DNA of 40,228 bases from Actinomycetes bacterium (GTDB lineage Bacteria > Actinomycetota > Actinomycetes > S36-B12 > CAIYMF01), in assembly GCA_021784035.1 (NCBI GenBank), contig JAJXTD010000004.1, positions 1 to 40,228 on the forward strand. Direction: 5' to 3'. The notes below the pieces were generated by a model. It was not told the DNA's origin. It did no database searches and saw nothing but the letters and a program-made list of their open reading frames with translations. Of the stretch, positions 23,318 to 31,392 are shown piece by piece; positions within the stretch are counted from its first letter, which is position 1, and each line of letters starts with the position of its first letter. A program made the translations under genes and the position numbers.

Positions 23318-24235
23318 GTGCTGCCCGACCCGCTCGACGTCGTCCGCGCCGAGGGCCCCTGGGCCCACCGCGACGTCGTGGCCAACGCCTGCCGGTTCCA
23401 CGTCGTCGAGGCCGGTGGCGGGCCCCTCGTCGTCCTGCTGCACGGCTTCCCCACGTTCTGGTGGACCTGGCGCCACCAGCTGCAGAGCCTGTCCCGGGCC
23501 GGCTACCGGGCCGTCGCGGTCGACATGCGCGGCTACGGCGGCAGCGACCACACGCCGCACGGCTACGACCCGCTGACCCTGGCCGCGGACGTCGCCGGAA
23601 TCGTGCGCACGCTCGGCGAGCCGTCCGCCGTCCTCGTCGGTCACGGCTGGGGCGGCCTGGTCGGCTGGACCGTGGCGGCGCAGCACCCGGACGTCGTCCG
23701 CGGGCTCGTCGCCGTCGGGATGCCGCACCCCGTAGCGCTGCGCCACGCCTACCTCGCCGACCCGCGCCAGCGCCGGCTCGGCGGCTACGCCCTCGGGTTC
23801 CAGCGCCCCTTCGTCCCGGAGCGGCAGCTCGTGCGGGACGACGCCGCGCTCGTCGAGACCTACCTGCGCCGCTGGTCCGGGTCCTCCTGGCCCGACCGGG
23901 AGACGGCCGACGTGTACCGAGCGGCGATGCTGGTGCCGAACACGGCGCACTGCTCGATCGAGTTCCACCGCTGGGCGATCCGCTCGATCCCCCGCCGCGA
24001 CGGACGCCGCTTCCAGGAGGCGGTCGCCGCACCCGTCACCGCTCCGGTCCTGCAGGTCCACGGCGTCTCCGACGGCGCGATCCTGCCGTCGAGCGTCGAC
24101 GGCTCCGCGGCCTACGCCGGCGCCGGCTACGCCCGAGCAGACATCGAGGGCGTCGGTCACTTCCCGCACGAGGAGGACCCGCTCGCGTTCGACGCGGTCC
24201 TCCTGCCGTGGATCGAGACGCTGCCCCGAGCCTGA
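23318..24235 (+). CDS. Alpha/beta-hydrolase, EphE-like, without nucleophile
   Basis: A 305-residue alpha/beta-hydrolase at the position of Rv3670 (ephE). The oxyanion motif HGFP (42-45), VDMRGYGGSDH, and the acid/base elements HGVSDGAIL and VGHFPHEEDP are present. The nucleophile elbow reads GHGWGG (about 108-113), where epoxide hydrolases have GHDWGG, so the catalytic Asp is Gly. The enzyme is therefore either inactive as an epoxide hydrolase or uses another mechanism. It begins 11 bases after the holin-like gene with GTG 23318. Confidence 0.82.
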   Translation: MLPDPLDVVRAEGPWAHRDVVANACRFHVVEAGGGPLVVLLHGFPTFWWTWRHQLQSLSRAGYRAVAVDMRGYGGSDHTPHGYDPLTLAADVAGIVRTLGEPSAVLVGHGWGGLVGWTVAAQHPDVVRGLVAVGMPHPVALRHAYLADPRQRRLGGYALGFQRPFVPERQLVRDDAALVETYLRRWSGSSWPDRETADVYRAAMLVPNTAHCSIEFHRWAIRSIPRRDGRRFQEAVAAPVTAPVLQVHGVSDGAILPSSVDGSAAYAGAGYARADIEGVGHFPHEEDPLAFDAVLLPWIETLPRA

Positions 24236-24289
24236 CGCCGAGGTCCCTGGCATGCTCGGGGACAGGGACGACGCGACGCAGGAGGACCC

Positions 24290-25357
24290 ATGGACGTGCC
24301 CGCGGGCTGGTACCCCGACCCGGCCTCGCCGACGTCGGCGCGCTGGTGGGACGGCACGGGCTGGACCGAGCACACCCTGCCGCTCGACCAGCTGCCCCCT
24401 GCGCCGCAGCCGGCGCCGTTCTCCGTCCCGGACGGCTCGACCCTCGTCCTGCCGGCGCCGTCCGCCGACGTCGTCCCCCCGCTCGTCCCCGCCCCCGACC
24501 AAGGCCCGGACTACGCCGACACCGCGGTGTACCCGGCGGCCTACGCGCCCGCGCCGTCCGCCGCCGCACCCCCGGTGCGCCGCTCGGTCGGCTGGGGCGT
24601 CATCGCGCTCATCGGGGTCCTGGCGGTCGTCCTCGTCGCCGCCGGCGTGCTCGTGGTCAGCGGCCTGACCTCGGGCTCCGGCGGGAACGGCTCGACCGCC
24701 TCGTCGGGGACGCCCACCGCCGCCCCGCCCTCCGCCTCGGCGTCCGGCGGCGGCGCCGCGCCCGCGACGGCCGCCGAGGCGGCCGCGGTGCTCGAGACGT
24801 TCAGGCCGACGGCGCCGACCCTGCCCGCCGGCGTCGAGGCCACGCTGATCCCGCAGGGCGACGTCGCCCAGGGCCAGAAGACCCTCGACGGCTGGTGCTC
24901 GGACTCCTACGCCACCGAGAAGGACCGCATTGCCCGCCGGCAGTGGGCCCTGACCCAGGGCGGCCAGGACGTCGGGCTGTCCATCGAGTCGGTGGCCTAC
25001 GGGACGCCGGAGCAGGCCGCCGCGGCCCTCGCGGAGTTCACCGCGCGGACCAAGGCGTGCCGCGACGTGAGCCTCACGTCGGACGGCACGAAGCTGGTCC
25101 AGAACCTGGTCTCCTCCACGGCGCTGTCCGGCCTGCCCGCGGGCATCTCGGGGTACCGCGGCACCATCACGGTCGACGCCACGCCGACCACGGGCGCCGC
25201 GTTCTCGCTGAACTCCACCTCGACCGTGCAGCAGAAGGGCCAGTACCTCACCATCGTGTGGACGAACCAGGGGACGCCGATCACCGCGGCCGACGAGGCG
25301 GTCATCGACCGCTTCGTCGCCCAGCAGACCGCCGCCCTGGCGACCACGACGTCCTGA
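24290..25357 (+). CDS. DUF2510 membrane protein with extracellular sensor-like domain
   Basis: A 355-residue protein. The N-terminal DUF2510 motif AGWYPDPASPTSARWWDG (5-22) is a short cytoplasmic Trp-rich module of actinobacteria. A Pro/Ala-rich linker, one membrane helix (about 101-124), a Ser/Thr/Gly/Ala-rich stalk and an outer domain of about 180 residues follow. The outer domain has two Cys (LDGWCSDSY and TKACRDVSL), resembling PknH-type sensor folds in size and Cys spacing only. The ATG at 24290 has GGAGG 4 bases upstream. The function is unknown, probably surface sensing or binding. Confidence 0.8.
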   Translation: MDVPAGWYPDPASPTSARWWDGTGWTEHTLPLDQLPPAPQPAPFSVPDGSTLVLPAPSADVVPPLVPAPDQGPDYADTAVYPAAYAPAPSAAAPPVRRSVGWGVIALIGVLAVVLVAAGVLVVSGLTSGSGGNGSTASSGTPTAAPPSASASGGGAAPATAAEAAAVLETFRPTAPTLPAGVEATLIPQGDVAQGQKTLDGWCSDSYATEKDRIARRQWALTQGGQDVGLSIESVAYGTPEQAAAALAEFTARTKACRDVSLTSDGTKLVQNLVSSTALSGLPAGISGYRGTITVDATPTTGAAFSLNSTSTVQQKGQYLTIVWTNQGTPITAADEAVIDRFVAQQTAALATTTS

Positions 25358-25362
25358 TCCGG

Positions 25363-25379
25363 GCCCGCGGCGCGCGGGC
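25363..25379 (+). terminator. Terminator after the DUF2510 gene
   Basis: GCCCGCG (25363-25369) and CGCGGGC (25373-25379) form a perfect 7-bp stem with loop GCG, 6 bases after the stop. Confidence 0.5.
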
Positions 25380-25442
25380 GCCGGTGCGGCGGCGGCCCGT
25401 GGCGGTGCGCCCGAAGGCACGTCCGGCGCCAGGGGCCCGACC

Positions 25443-25448
25443 TACAGT
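25443..25448 (+). promoter_or_regulatory. Possible -10 for the 73-residue protein gene
   Basis: TACAGT (25443-25448) fits TANNNT and lies 24 bases before the ATG at 25473, leaving room for the GGGAGGGG ribosome binding site in a short leader. Confidence 0.4.
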
Positions 25449-25472
25449 GGGCCCGGAGCACCGGGAGGGGCG

Positions 25473-25694
25473 ATGAGCGACGAGCACGCGACGTACGGCC
25501 CGCCGGAGCACGGCGTCCGCGACCTCGACGACGCGGAGCACGCCCGGCTCGTCGCCGTCGTCACCGCGACGTCCGTGCACGGGACCGCCGCGATGCGGCG
25601 CCTGTGGGACGACCTCGTGGCCGACCACGGCCCGGAGGCCGCCTCCCGCGTGTGGCAGGAGGCGCTGGCCTCCTCCGACGTCGGCCAGACCTGA
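25473..25694 (+). CDS. Small acidic hypothetical protein (73 residues)
   Basis: The protein is acidic and soluble, predicted helical, with no membrane segment or Cys. The ATG has GGGAGGGG just upstream and the codon bias is as in neighbours, so it is probably real. It converges on marP with 7 bases between the two stops. I recognise no family; motifs such as RLWDDLVADHGPEAASRVW (about 42-60) look like a helix-loop-helix of unknown role. Confidence 0.7.
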   Translation: MSDEHATYGPPEHGVRDLDDAEHARLVAVVTATSVHGTAAMRRLWDDLVADHGPEAASRVWQEALASSDVGQT

Positions 25695-25701
25695 CCGGGG
25701 C

Positions 25702-26886
25702 TCACTTCGTGGCGCACGAGCCCGTGTCGACGGGCGTGTCCGCGGTGGAGCCCGCCCGCGCCGCCGTCGCCACCTGGTCGGCCGTGAGGGCATAGCCCGT
25801 GTCGGGGTCGTCGACCGCCGACGCGAACACCACGCCGTACACGCGTCCCTCCGCGGAGAGCAGCGGGCCGCCGGAGTTGCCGGGACGGATCGTCCCGCGC
25901 ACGGCGTAGATGTCGCGCACGACCTCGCCGTACCCGTAGATGTCCGTGCCGCGCGCGGTGATGCGGCCGCGTACGCGCGCGGCCGTCGCGGTGAGCACGC
26001 CACCGCCCGGGTAGCCGGCGACCACCGCGGGGTCCCCGCTGCGGGCCGACGTCGAGAACCTCAGCGCCGACAGGCTCAGCCCTGGCACCTCCAGGACGGC
26101 GACGTCGACGCGCGGGTCGAAGTAGACGACGCGAGCCCGCAGGGGGCGGATCGAGCCGCGCACGATCACGCCCGGGTTCTGGACCCCGGCGACGACGTGC
26201 GCGTTGGTCATGACGCGGTCGCGCGCGTAGACGAAGCCGGAGCCGTCGACCTGGGTGCCGCAGTCGGGGGCGATGCCCTCGATCTTGACCACGGAGCCCA
26301 GGGCGGCCCGGACCGCGGGGTCGGTCACCAGCGTTGCGTCGGGCGGCTCGACCGGGATGACCGGGTCGAGGGTGAACCCACCGAACGCCTGCGGGAACCC
26401 GGTGGAGTCGAGCGCCGAGCGCAGGCCGCTCACCCAGTCGCGCGGGGCCCGAGGCATGAGCTCGTCGATCCTGCCGAGCACGGTGGAGCCGCGCACCTCG
26501 GTCGAGAGCGCACCGAGCGGCACCAGGAGCAGCGCCGAGGCCACCACCCAGGCGACGAGGGCCAGCGACAGGACCCCGAACACCGAGCCGCCGACCGAGT
26601 CGACGAACCGTGCGGGCCGCCACGTGACGACCCCGCGGATCCAGCTGCCGAGCAGGCCGGCGAGCGCGTTGCCGATGCCGGCGGCGACCACGACGATGCC
26701 GATGCCCAGGACGACCGCGACGACGCCGGTCAGCGACCCGACCAGGTGCGGCGCGACGAGCGCTCCCACGAGCGCTCCGCCGATGAACCCGGCGAAGGAC
26801 AGGACACCCCCGACGAGACCGTTGCGCCAGCCGGTGAGCGCGGCGAGCACCGCGAGCACGATGAGGACGTAGTCGACGAGGTTCAT
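25702..26886 (-). CDS. marP: Membrane serine protease MarP
   Basis: A 394-residue CvpA-trypsin fusion. Four membrane helices lie in the first 125 residues (CvpA-like), followed by a periplasmic chymotrypsin-fold protease. The catalytic triad is His230 (TNAHVV), Asp261 (DPRVDVAVLE) and Ser338 (PGNSGG). Cys209 and Cys391 match the disulfide that stabilises M. tuberculosis MarP (Rv3671c), needed there for acid and oxidative-stress survival. The ATG at 26886 overlaps the NUDIX stop (ATGA). It is the last gene of the nth operon. Confidence 0.95.
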   Translation of the reverse strand: MNLVDYVLIVLAVLAALTGWRNGLVGGVLSFAGFIGGALVGALVAPHLVGSLTGVVAVVLGIGIVVVAAGIGNALAGLLGSWIRGVVTWRPARFVDSVGGSVFGVLSLALVAWVVASALLLVPLGALSTEVRGSTVLGRIDELMPRAPRDWVSGLRSALDSTGFPQAFGGFTLDPVIPVEPPDATLVTDPAVRAALGSVVKIEGIAPDCGTQVDGSGFVYARDRVMTNAHVVAGVQNPGVIVRGSIRPLRARVVYFDPRVDVAVLEVPGLSLSALRFSTSARSGDPAVVAGYPGGGVLTATAARVRGRITARGTDIYGYGEVVRDIYAVRGTIRPGNSGGPLLSAEGRVYGVVFASAVDDPDTGYALTADQVATAARAGSTADTPVDTGSCATK

Positions 26887-27524
26887 CGGACGTCCGGCAC
26901 CGGGCGCAGGACCGAGGCGTCCCAGGGACGCTCCCAGCCGCAGAGCGCGAACAGGCGGGAGAGCAGCCCGGCGGTGAACCCCCAGACCAGCAGCCCGCGC
27001 ACCTCGAACGCCGGGCCGACGAACCCCGACGGGTGGCTCACCGACACGCGGTTGGCCGGGTCGAGCAGCTCGGCGACGGGCACCCGCACCACGGACTCGA
27101 CCTCGCCGGGGTCGACGACGCCGATGGGGGACGGGGCGCGCCACCAGCCGAGCACCGGGGTGACGACGAAGCCGCTCGGCGGCAGCCACAGCGCCGGGAG
27201 GGTGGCGAACACGTGCACGCCCGACGGGTCGAGCCCGGTCTCCTCCTCGGCCTCGCGCAACGCGGCGGCCACGACGTCGGCGTCGGTGTCGTCGACGGCG
27301 CCGCCGGGGAACGCCGGCTGCCCCGGATGGCTCGACACCGTGGCGGCGCGCTGGATGAGCAGCAGGTCGGGACCGTCCGGACCCTCGCCGAAGAGCACGA
27401 GCACGGCCGACTCGCGGCCGCCCGCCTCGGGCGGCAGGAAGCGGGAGAGCTGCTCGGGCCGCACGGTGCGTGCGGTGTCGGCGACGGGACGCAGCCACTC
27501 CGGGAGCGTGTCGTACGGCGTCAC
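26883..27524 (-). CDS. NUDIX hydrolase, NudL-like (CoA pyrophosphatase type)
   Basis: A 213-residue NUDIX protein. LLLIQRAATVSSHPGQPAFP (about 53-72) fits the extra signature of coenzyme A diphosphatases, and the Nudix box runs from GGAVDDTDAD to LREAEEETGL. In the box the usual Glu after GGxxx is Asp. The likely reaction cleaves CoA or a related dinucleoside diphosphate. GTG 27524 overlaps the TlpA stop (GTGA). It equals Rv3672c by position. Confidence 0.88.
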   Translation of the reverse strand: MTPYDTLPEWLRPVADTARTVRPEQLSRFLPPEAGGRESAVLVLFGEGPDGPDLLLIQRAATVSSHPGQPAFPGGAVDDTDADVVAAALREAEEETGLDPSGVHVFATLPALWLPPSGFVVTPVLGWWRAPSPIGVVDPGEVESVVRVPVAELLDPANRVSVSHPSGFVGPAFEVRGLLVWGFTAGLLSRLFALCGWERPWDASVLRPVPDVR

Positions 27525-28174
27525 GACGGGACCGTCACGCCGAGGTGCTCGGTGACGAGTCGACGCAGCTCCACGCCGCTCGTGATCGCGCCGTGCTGTT
27601 CGAAGGTGATCGCGCCGTCGGCGTCGACGAAGTAGGTCACCGGCAGGCCCGAGCCCCACCTCATCGGTGCCTTGGAGACGCCGCGATCGTCACGCGCGGA
27701 GGGGTAGTGGACGCCGGCGTCGGAGAGCAGCGAGAGCGCCGACGCCGGGTCGTCGATGGCGTCGAGCCCGACGACGCGCACCGTGCCCTGCGCCGACGCG
27801 GCGAGGTCGGCGAACCGGGTGAGCTCCTCCCGGCACGGCCCGCACCACGACGCCCAGACGTTGACGACCGTCGGCGTGCCGCGCAGGCCCGCGAGGCGGA
27901 CGGCCGGCCCGTCGCCGAGGCAGGGGAGCGTGACGTCGGGCAGGCCGTCGGTGCGCGCGGCGGCAGAGGGGTCGGACGCCGGGCAGTCGGCGAGGTCGGC
28001 CGCGGCGACGAGGTCCGCGGGCGCCGGCAGCCCGGGCGACGCAACGCCCGAGGAGCCCGACGACGCGGGCGTGACCCGGGTCCCGGCGTCGCCGGCCGAG
28101 CCGCAGCCGGCCAGCACGGCGGTCGCGGCGACGAGCGGGGCGAGCCGCGCGGCGTACGGCGTACGGCGGCTCAC
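27521..28174 (-). CDS. TlpA-family thioredoxin-like lipoprotein
   Basis: A 217-residue secreted thioredoxin-like protein. The lipoprotein signal peptide has lipobox LAGC with Cys24. The active site WASWCGPC has Cys111 and Cys114, and the cis-Pro loop is GLPVTYFVD. Two further Cys (64 and 85) precede the fold and may form a structural disulfide. It would act as an extracytoplasmic reductase, for example in cytochrome maturation or disulfide repair. GTG 28174 overlaps the nth stop. It equals Rv3673c by position. Confidence 0.9.
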   Translation of the reverse strand: MSRRTPYAARLAPLVAATAVLAGCGSAGDAGTRVTPASSGSSGVASPGLPAPADLVAAADLADCPASDPSAAARTDGLPDVTLPCLGDGPAVRLAGLRGTPTVVNVWASWCGPCREELTRFADLAASAQGTVRVVGLDAIDDPASALSLLSDAGVHYPSARDDRGVSKAPMRWGSGLPVTYFVDADGAITFEQHGAITSGVELRRLVTEHLGVTVPS

Positions 28175-28896
28175 CTCGGGCCCTCGGTCGTGATCAGCCT
28201 CGCCGCCTCGACCGGGTCGGTCGGGCCGGTGCCGAACGACGGGCACAGGCGGGCGAGCGGGCAGGCGCCGCAGGCCGGCTTCTTGGCGTGGCAGCAGCGC
28301 CGTCCGTGCCAGATCACGCGGTGGGACAGCATCGTCCAGTCGCGGCGCTCGATGAGGCCGCCGATCTCGGCCTCGACCTTGTCCGGGTCGGTCTCCGCGG
28401 TCCAGCCGAACCGGCGCACGAGGCGGCCGACGTGCGTGTCGACAGTGATGCCCGGGACGCCGAAGGCGTTGCCCAGCACGACGTTGGCCGTCTTCCGCCC
28501 GACACCCGGCAGGGTGACGAGGTCGTCGAGCCGCCCCGGCACCTCGCCGTCGAAGCGGTCGCAGAGGGCCTGCCCCAGACCGATGATCGACGTCGCCTTG
28601 TTGCGGAAGAAGCCGGTCGAGCGGATGGCGTCCTCGAGCTCGTCCCGGTCGGCCGCGGCGTAGTCGGCGGCCGTGGGGAAGCGGGCGAACAGGCCCGGCG
28701 TCACGAGGTTGACCCGGCGATCGGTGCACTGCGCCGACAGGATCGTCGCCACCACGAGCTCGAGCGGCGTGGCGAAGTCCAGCTCGCACCGGGCGTCCGG
28801 GTAGGTCTCCGCCAGGATCCGGTGCATGCGCCGGGCCCGCCGGACCAGCGCGGTGCGGGTCTCCCCCGTCGGCGTGGTCGTCTGGGTACCGGGCAC
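28171..28896 (-). CDS. nth: Endonuclease III
   Basis: A 241-residue HhH-GPD DNA glycosylase/AP lyase that removes oxidised pyrimidines in base excision repair. The helix-hairpin-helix [14 protein letters not shown] includes the catalytic Lys, [10 protein letters not shown] the catalytic Asp, and the 4Fe-4S cluster ligands follow C-x6-C-x2-C-x5-C ([18 protein letters not shown]). Two GTG codons adjoin (28899 and 28896); I chose 28896 because TAGGCT lies exactly 6 bases before it, the leaderless spacing seen elsewhere in the window. It heads the operon nth-tlpA-nudL-marP, in which all genes overlap by 4 bases. Confidence 0.95.
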   Translation of the reverse strand: MPGTQTTTPTGETRTALVRRARRMHRILAETYPDARCELDFATPLELVVATILSAQCTDRRVNLVTPGLFARFPTAADYAAADRDELEDAIRSTGFFRNKATSIIGLGQALCDRFDGEVPGRLDDLVTLPGVGRKTANVVLGNAFGVPGITVDTHVGRLVRRFGWTAETDPDKVEAEIGGLIERRDWTMLSHRVIWHGRRCCHAKKPACGACPLARLCPSFGTGPTDPVEAARLITTEGPR

Positions 28897-28908
28897 CACG
28901 GCAGCCTA
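28897..28908 (-). promoter_or_regulatory. Leaderless promoter of the nth operon
   Basis: On the minus strand TAGGCT (28908-28903) is followed by 6 bases and GTG at 28896. Confidence 0.55.
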
Positions 28909-29011
28909 CGTCGGCCGACGGACGCCGCGTTCGACCGGCCATGGCGCAGCGTCCTCCTCTAGCGTTGCGCCCGAGGCGGATCGCGGGGAGCACCGAGGAG
29001 CGGCTGGAGCA

Positions 29012-29611
29012 GTGTCACGACGGATCGGGTACGCCTCGCACGTTCAGGACCTCGCGGCGGAGCGCCGCGCCGCCGCCGCCCGGGAGCGGCGCGCGGCGCG
29101 TAAGGCGGCCCGGGCCGCCGCCCCACCGCCGGAGCGCGACCCGGTCTACGACGGACTCTCGCTCGCCGACCTGCGGGACGCCCGCGCCGGGCTCGGGGCG
29201 GAGGAGACGCGCGTCTCCTACTGGCTCCGGATCATCCAGGAGCGGCTCGACGGCCTGCGCGCGGAGCAACCGGACGTCGTCCGCGTCGACCTCGCCAGGG
29301 CGCTGCGCGACGCCCACGGCTCGATCCGCCGGCTGGCGGCCCTCGACGCCCGGCCGGTCGACGACGTCGCGCCGTTGCCCGACCTGGCCGAGATCTGGGC
29401 TCGGCGGGTGGACCGGACGGACGCGACGGCGCTCGCGCGGCTGGAGCGGGACCTCGGTGCCGCGGAGCGGGCGCTGGCGGCGTACCGCCAGGAGGTGCAC
29501 CGCCGGGCCGACCTGTTCACCGTCGAGCTCATCGCGCGCTACCGCGAGCAGCCGCAGCTGGCCCTGCAGATCCTCCCGAGCGACCCACGGCGCCGGCACC
29601 GGGGGCGCTGA
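29012..29611 (+). CDS. RsiG-family protein (c-di-GMP anti-sigma type) with altered motif
   Basis: A 199-residue, mostly helical protein. An N-terminal Ala/Arg-rich segment is followed by VYDGLSLADLRDARAGL and the helix ETRVSYWLRIIQERLDGL (about 71-88). This matches the RsiG (formerly AmfC) c-di-GMP motif E-x3-S-x2-R-x3-Q-x3-D at Glu, Ser, Gln and Asp, but the Arg position is Leu with an Arg one residue later. A second helix of the antiparallel coiled coil is visible near the C-terminus without a clear second motif. In Streptomyces RsiG sequesters sigma WhiG when c-di-GMP is bound. GTG 29012 is the chosen start, with GGAG only 2 bases away. It is upstream of crp and divergent from nth. Confidence 0.7.
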   Translation: MSRRIGYASHVQDLAAERRAAAARERRAARKAARAAAPPPERDPVYDGLSLADLRDARAGLGAEETRVSYWLRIIQERLDGLRAEQPDVVRVDLARALRDAHGSIRRLAALDARPVDDVAPLPDLAEIWARRVDRTDATALARLERDLGAAERALAAYRQEVHRRADLFTVELIARYREQPQLALQILPSDPRRRHRGR

Positions 29612-29616
29612 GCCGC

Positions 29617-29643
29617 CTCGGGCGGCACGCAGAGCCGCCTGAG
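29617..29643 (+). terminator. Terminator after the RsiG-family gene
   Basis: CTCGGGCGGC (29617-29626) and GCCGCCTGAG (29634-29643) pair at 9 of 10 positions plus one G-U, 5 bases after the stop. It separates this gene from crp. Confidence 0.55.
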
Positions 29644-29670
29644 CGGGGACTTCGGTACGCGCCGGGCGTG

Positions 29671-29688
29671 GGATAGGACACACTGTCC
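29671..29688 (+). promoter_or_regulatory. Possible crp promoter/operator region
   Basis: TAGGAC (29674-29679) is a weak -10 candidate, and GGACA-CAC-TGTCC (29676-29688) is a short inverted repeat about 50 bases before crp. It does not match the Crp core, so autoregulation is not shown. Confidence 0.3.
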
Positions 29689-29737
29689 CTCGGCTGATTC
29701 CGCCGCGACGATGCGGCTGCCCTCAGGGAGGACCCCC

Positions 29738-30412
29738 GTGGACGACGTGCTCATGAGCGCGCCACTCTTCGCCGCTCTCGACGTCGAGGCCGCCGCGGCC
29801 CTCAAGACGTCGATGGACGAGCGCCGCCTGCTCAAGGGCGACATCCTGTTCTCCGAGGGCGACCCGGGTGACCGCCTCTACGTCGTGACCGAGGGCAAGA
29901 TCAAGCTCGGGCACGCCTCCGGCGACGGCCGCGAGTCGCTGCTCGCCGTGATGGGCGAGGGCGAGATGTTCGGCGAGCTCTCGCTGTTCGACCCCGGTCC
30001 CCGCACCGCCACGGCCACCGCGCTCACCGACGCCACCGTGCTGGGCCTCGGCCACGCCGCGCTCCGTCCGTGGCTGACCGGCCGCCCCGAGGTCGCCGAG
30101 TCGCTGCTGCAGGCGCTGGCCCAGCGGCTCCGGCGTACCAACGACACCCTGGCCGACCTCGTGTTCTCCGACGTCCCCGGCCGCGTCGCCAAGGCGCTGC
30201 TCGACCTCGGCGAGCGCTTCGGCCAGTCCAGGCCCGACGGCCTGCACGTCACCCACGACATGACGCAGGAGGAGCTCGCCCAGCTGGTCGGCGCCTCGCG
30301 CGAGACGGTCAACAAGGCCCTCGCCGACTTCGCCTCACGCGGCTGGCTGCGCCTCGAGTCCCGCTCGGTCGTGCTGCTCGACGTCGAGCGCCTGCAGCGT
30401 CGCGCCCGCTAA
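29738..30412 (+). CDS. crp: Crp/Fnr-family regulator (actinobacterial Crp/GlxR)
   Basis: A 224-residue regulator. The N-terminal cyclic-nucleotide-binding domain contains LLKGDILFSEGDPGDRLYVV and GEMFGELSLFDPGPRTATA (about 79-97), where the Glu and Arg-Thr are cAMP contacts. A dimer helix and a winged HTH with MTQEELAQLVGASRETVNKA follow. The GTG at 29738 has GGGAGG 6 bases upstream and gives the usual length. It matches Rv3676. A possible target lies before the YaaH gene at 18703. Confidence 0.95.
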   Translation: MDDVLMSAPLFAALDVEAAAALKTSMDERRLLKGDILFSEGDPGDRLYVVTEGKIKLGHASGDGRESLLAVMGEGEMFGELSLFDPGPRTATATALTDATVLGLGHAALRPWLTGRPEVAESLLQALAQRLRRTNDTLADLVFSDVPGRVAKALLDLGERFGQSRPDGLHVTHDMTQEELAQLVGASRETVNKALADFASRGWLRLESRSVVLLDVERLQRRAR

Positions 30413-30428
30413 CCGCGGGGTTGTCACT

Positions 30429-30471
30429 GAGGGTGGCCCTGGTTGCTTCTAGCGCGACCAAGGCCACCCTC
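30429..30471. terminator. Bidirectional terminator between crp and the MBL gene
   Basis: GAGGGTGGCCCTGGT (30429-30443) and ACCAAGGCCACCCTC (30457-30471) form a 15-bp stem with one mismatch and a 13-base loop. It lies 16 bases after the crp stop and 27 bases beyond the stop of the convergent MBL gene, so it can serve both. Confidence 0.7.
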
Positions 30472-30498
30472 ATGTGGAACGCCCCCGACGCGCGCCGG

Positions 30499-31392
30499 TC
30501 ACCCGTCGCGCAGGTAGGCCAGCTGGGCGAGCACCGAGAGCCGCGCCGCGGGCCACACCTCGCGCGGGACGTCGGCGTAGACGTCGGCCACGACGCGGTC
30601 GGCGATGTCGGGCTCGCCGTGCGGGCGCGAGTGCCACCAGTCGTCCCCGAGCGGGACGCCGAGGGCCGCAGCGACGTCGGGGTCCGAGCCGCCGACCCGG
30701 CGGAGCGAGGCGCGCACCTGCTCGAGCCGTTCCTCGCGGTGCGCGAGGTACGCCGTGACCGCGTCGGCGGGGGCCGTCAGCGCCGGCCCGTGGCCGGGCA
30801 GGACGTACGACGCCGACGTCTCCTCCGCCAGGCGGCGCAGCCGCAGCAGCGACGCGAGGTAGTCGCCCAGCCGGCCGTCCGGGTGCGCGACGACGGTCGA
30901 GCCCCGGCCGAGCACGGTGTCGCCGGTGAGCAGCGCGCCGTCGGCCGGCAGGTGGAACGACAGCGAGTCGCCGGTGTGGCCCGGGGTCGCGACGACGGCG
31001 ACGTCGAGACCGCCCACGGCCACGACGTCGCCGTCGGCCAGGCCCTCGTCGCCGAGCCGCTGCGCCGGGTCGAGCGCGGCGACGGACGCGCCCAGCCGAC
31101 CGGCCAGCGCGCGCGCACCCGCGGAGTGGTCGGGATGGCCGTGGGTCAGCAGGATCCGCGGCACGCGCGCGTCGCCCACGGCGGCGACGACCGCGGCGAG
31201 GTGCACCGGGTCGTCGGGACCAGGGTCGACCACGATCGCGAGCGCCGAGCCCGGCTCCCGCAGCACCCAGGTGTTCGTGCCGTCGAGGGTCATCGGGCCC
31301 GGGTTGGCGGCAAGCACGCACACGGCACGCCCGGTGACGGTGCCGCCAGTCCAGGGCCCGCCGTCGCCGAGGGGTACGACGGCCCCGCTCAC
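30499..31392 (-). CDS. MBL-fold metallohydrolase (Rv3677c/LACTB2-like)
   Basis: A 297-residue metallo-beta-lactamase-fold protein. The metal site THGHPDHSAG carries HxHxDH (about 84-93), with further ligands in TPGHTGDSLSF, LTGDTVLG and LPGHGP. A C-terminal winged-helix-like segment (HREERLEQVRASLRRVG) resembles LACTB2-type nucleases or thioesterase-like hydrolases. The substrate is unknown. GTG 31392 overlaps the NUDIX stop. It is the last gene of an operon with DUF4177, RidA and NUDIX genes. Confidence 0.88.
   Translation of the reverse strand: MSGAVVPLGDGGPWTGGTVTGRAVCVLAANPGPMTLDGTNTWVLREPGSALAIVVDPGPDDPVHLAAVVAAVGDARVPRILLTHGHPDHSAGARALAGRLGASVAALDPAQRLGDEGLADGDVVAVGGLDVAVVATPGHTGDSLSFHLPADGALLTGDTVLGRGSTVVAHPDGRLGDYLASLLRLRRLAEETSASYVLPGHGPALTAPADAVTAYLAHREERLEQVRASLRRVGGSDPDVAAALGVPLGDDWWHSRPHGEPDIADRVVADVYADVPREVWPAARLSVLAQLAYLRDG

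Noticed and set aside
25442-26623. Long minus-strand frames overlapping marP in other frames
   Set aside because: MarP has a complete catalytic triad and membrane helices in its own frame; the others show no motif.
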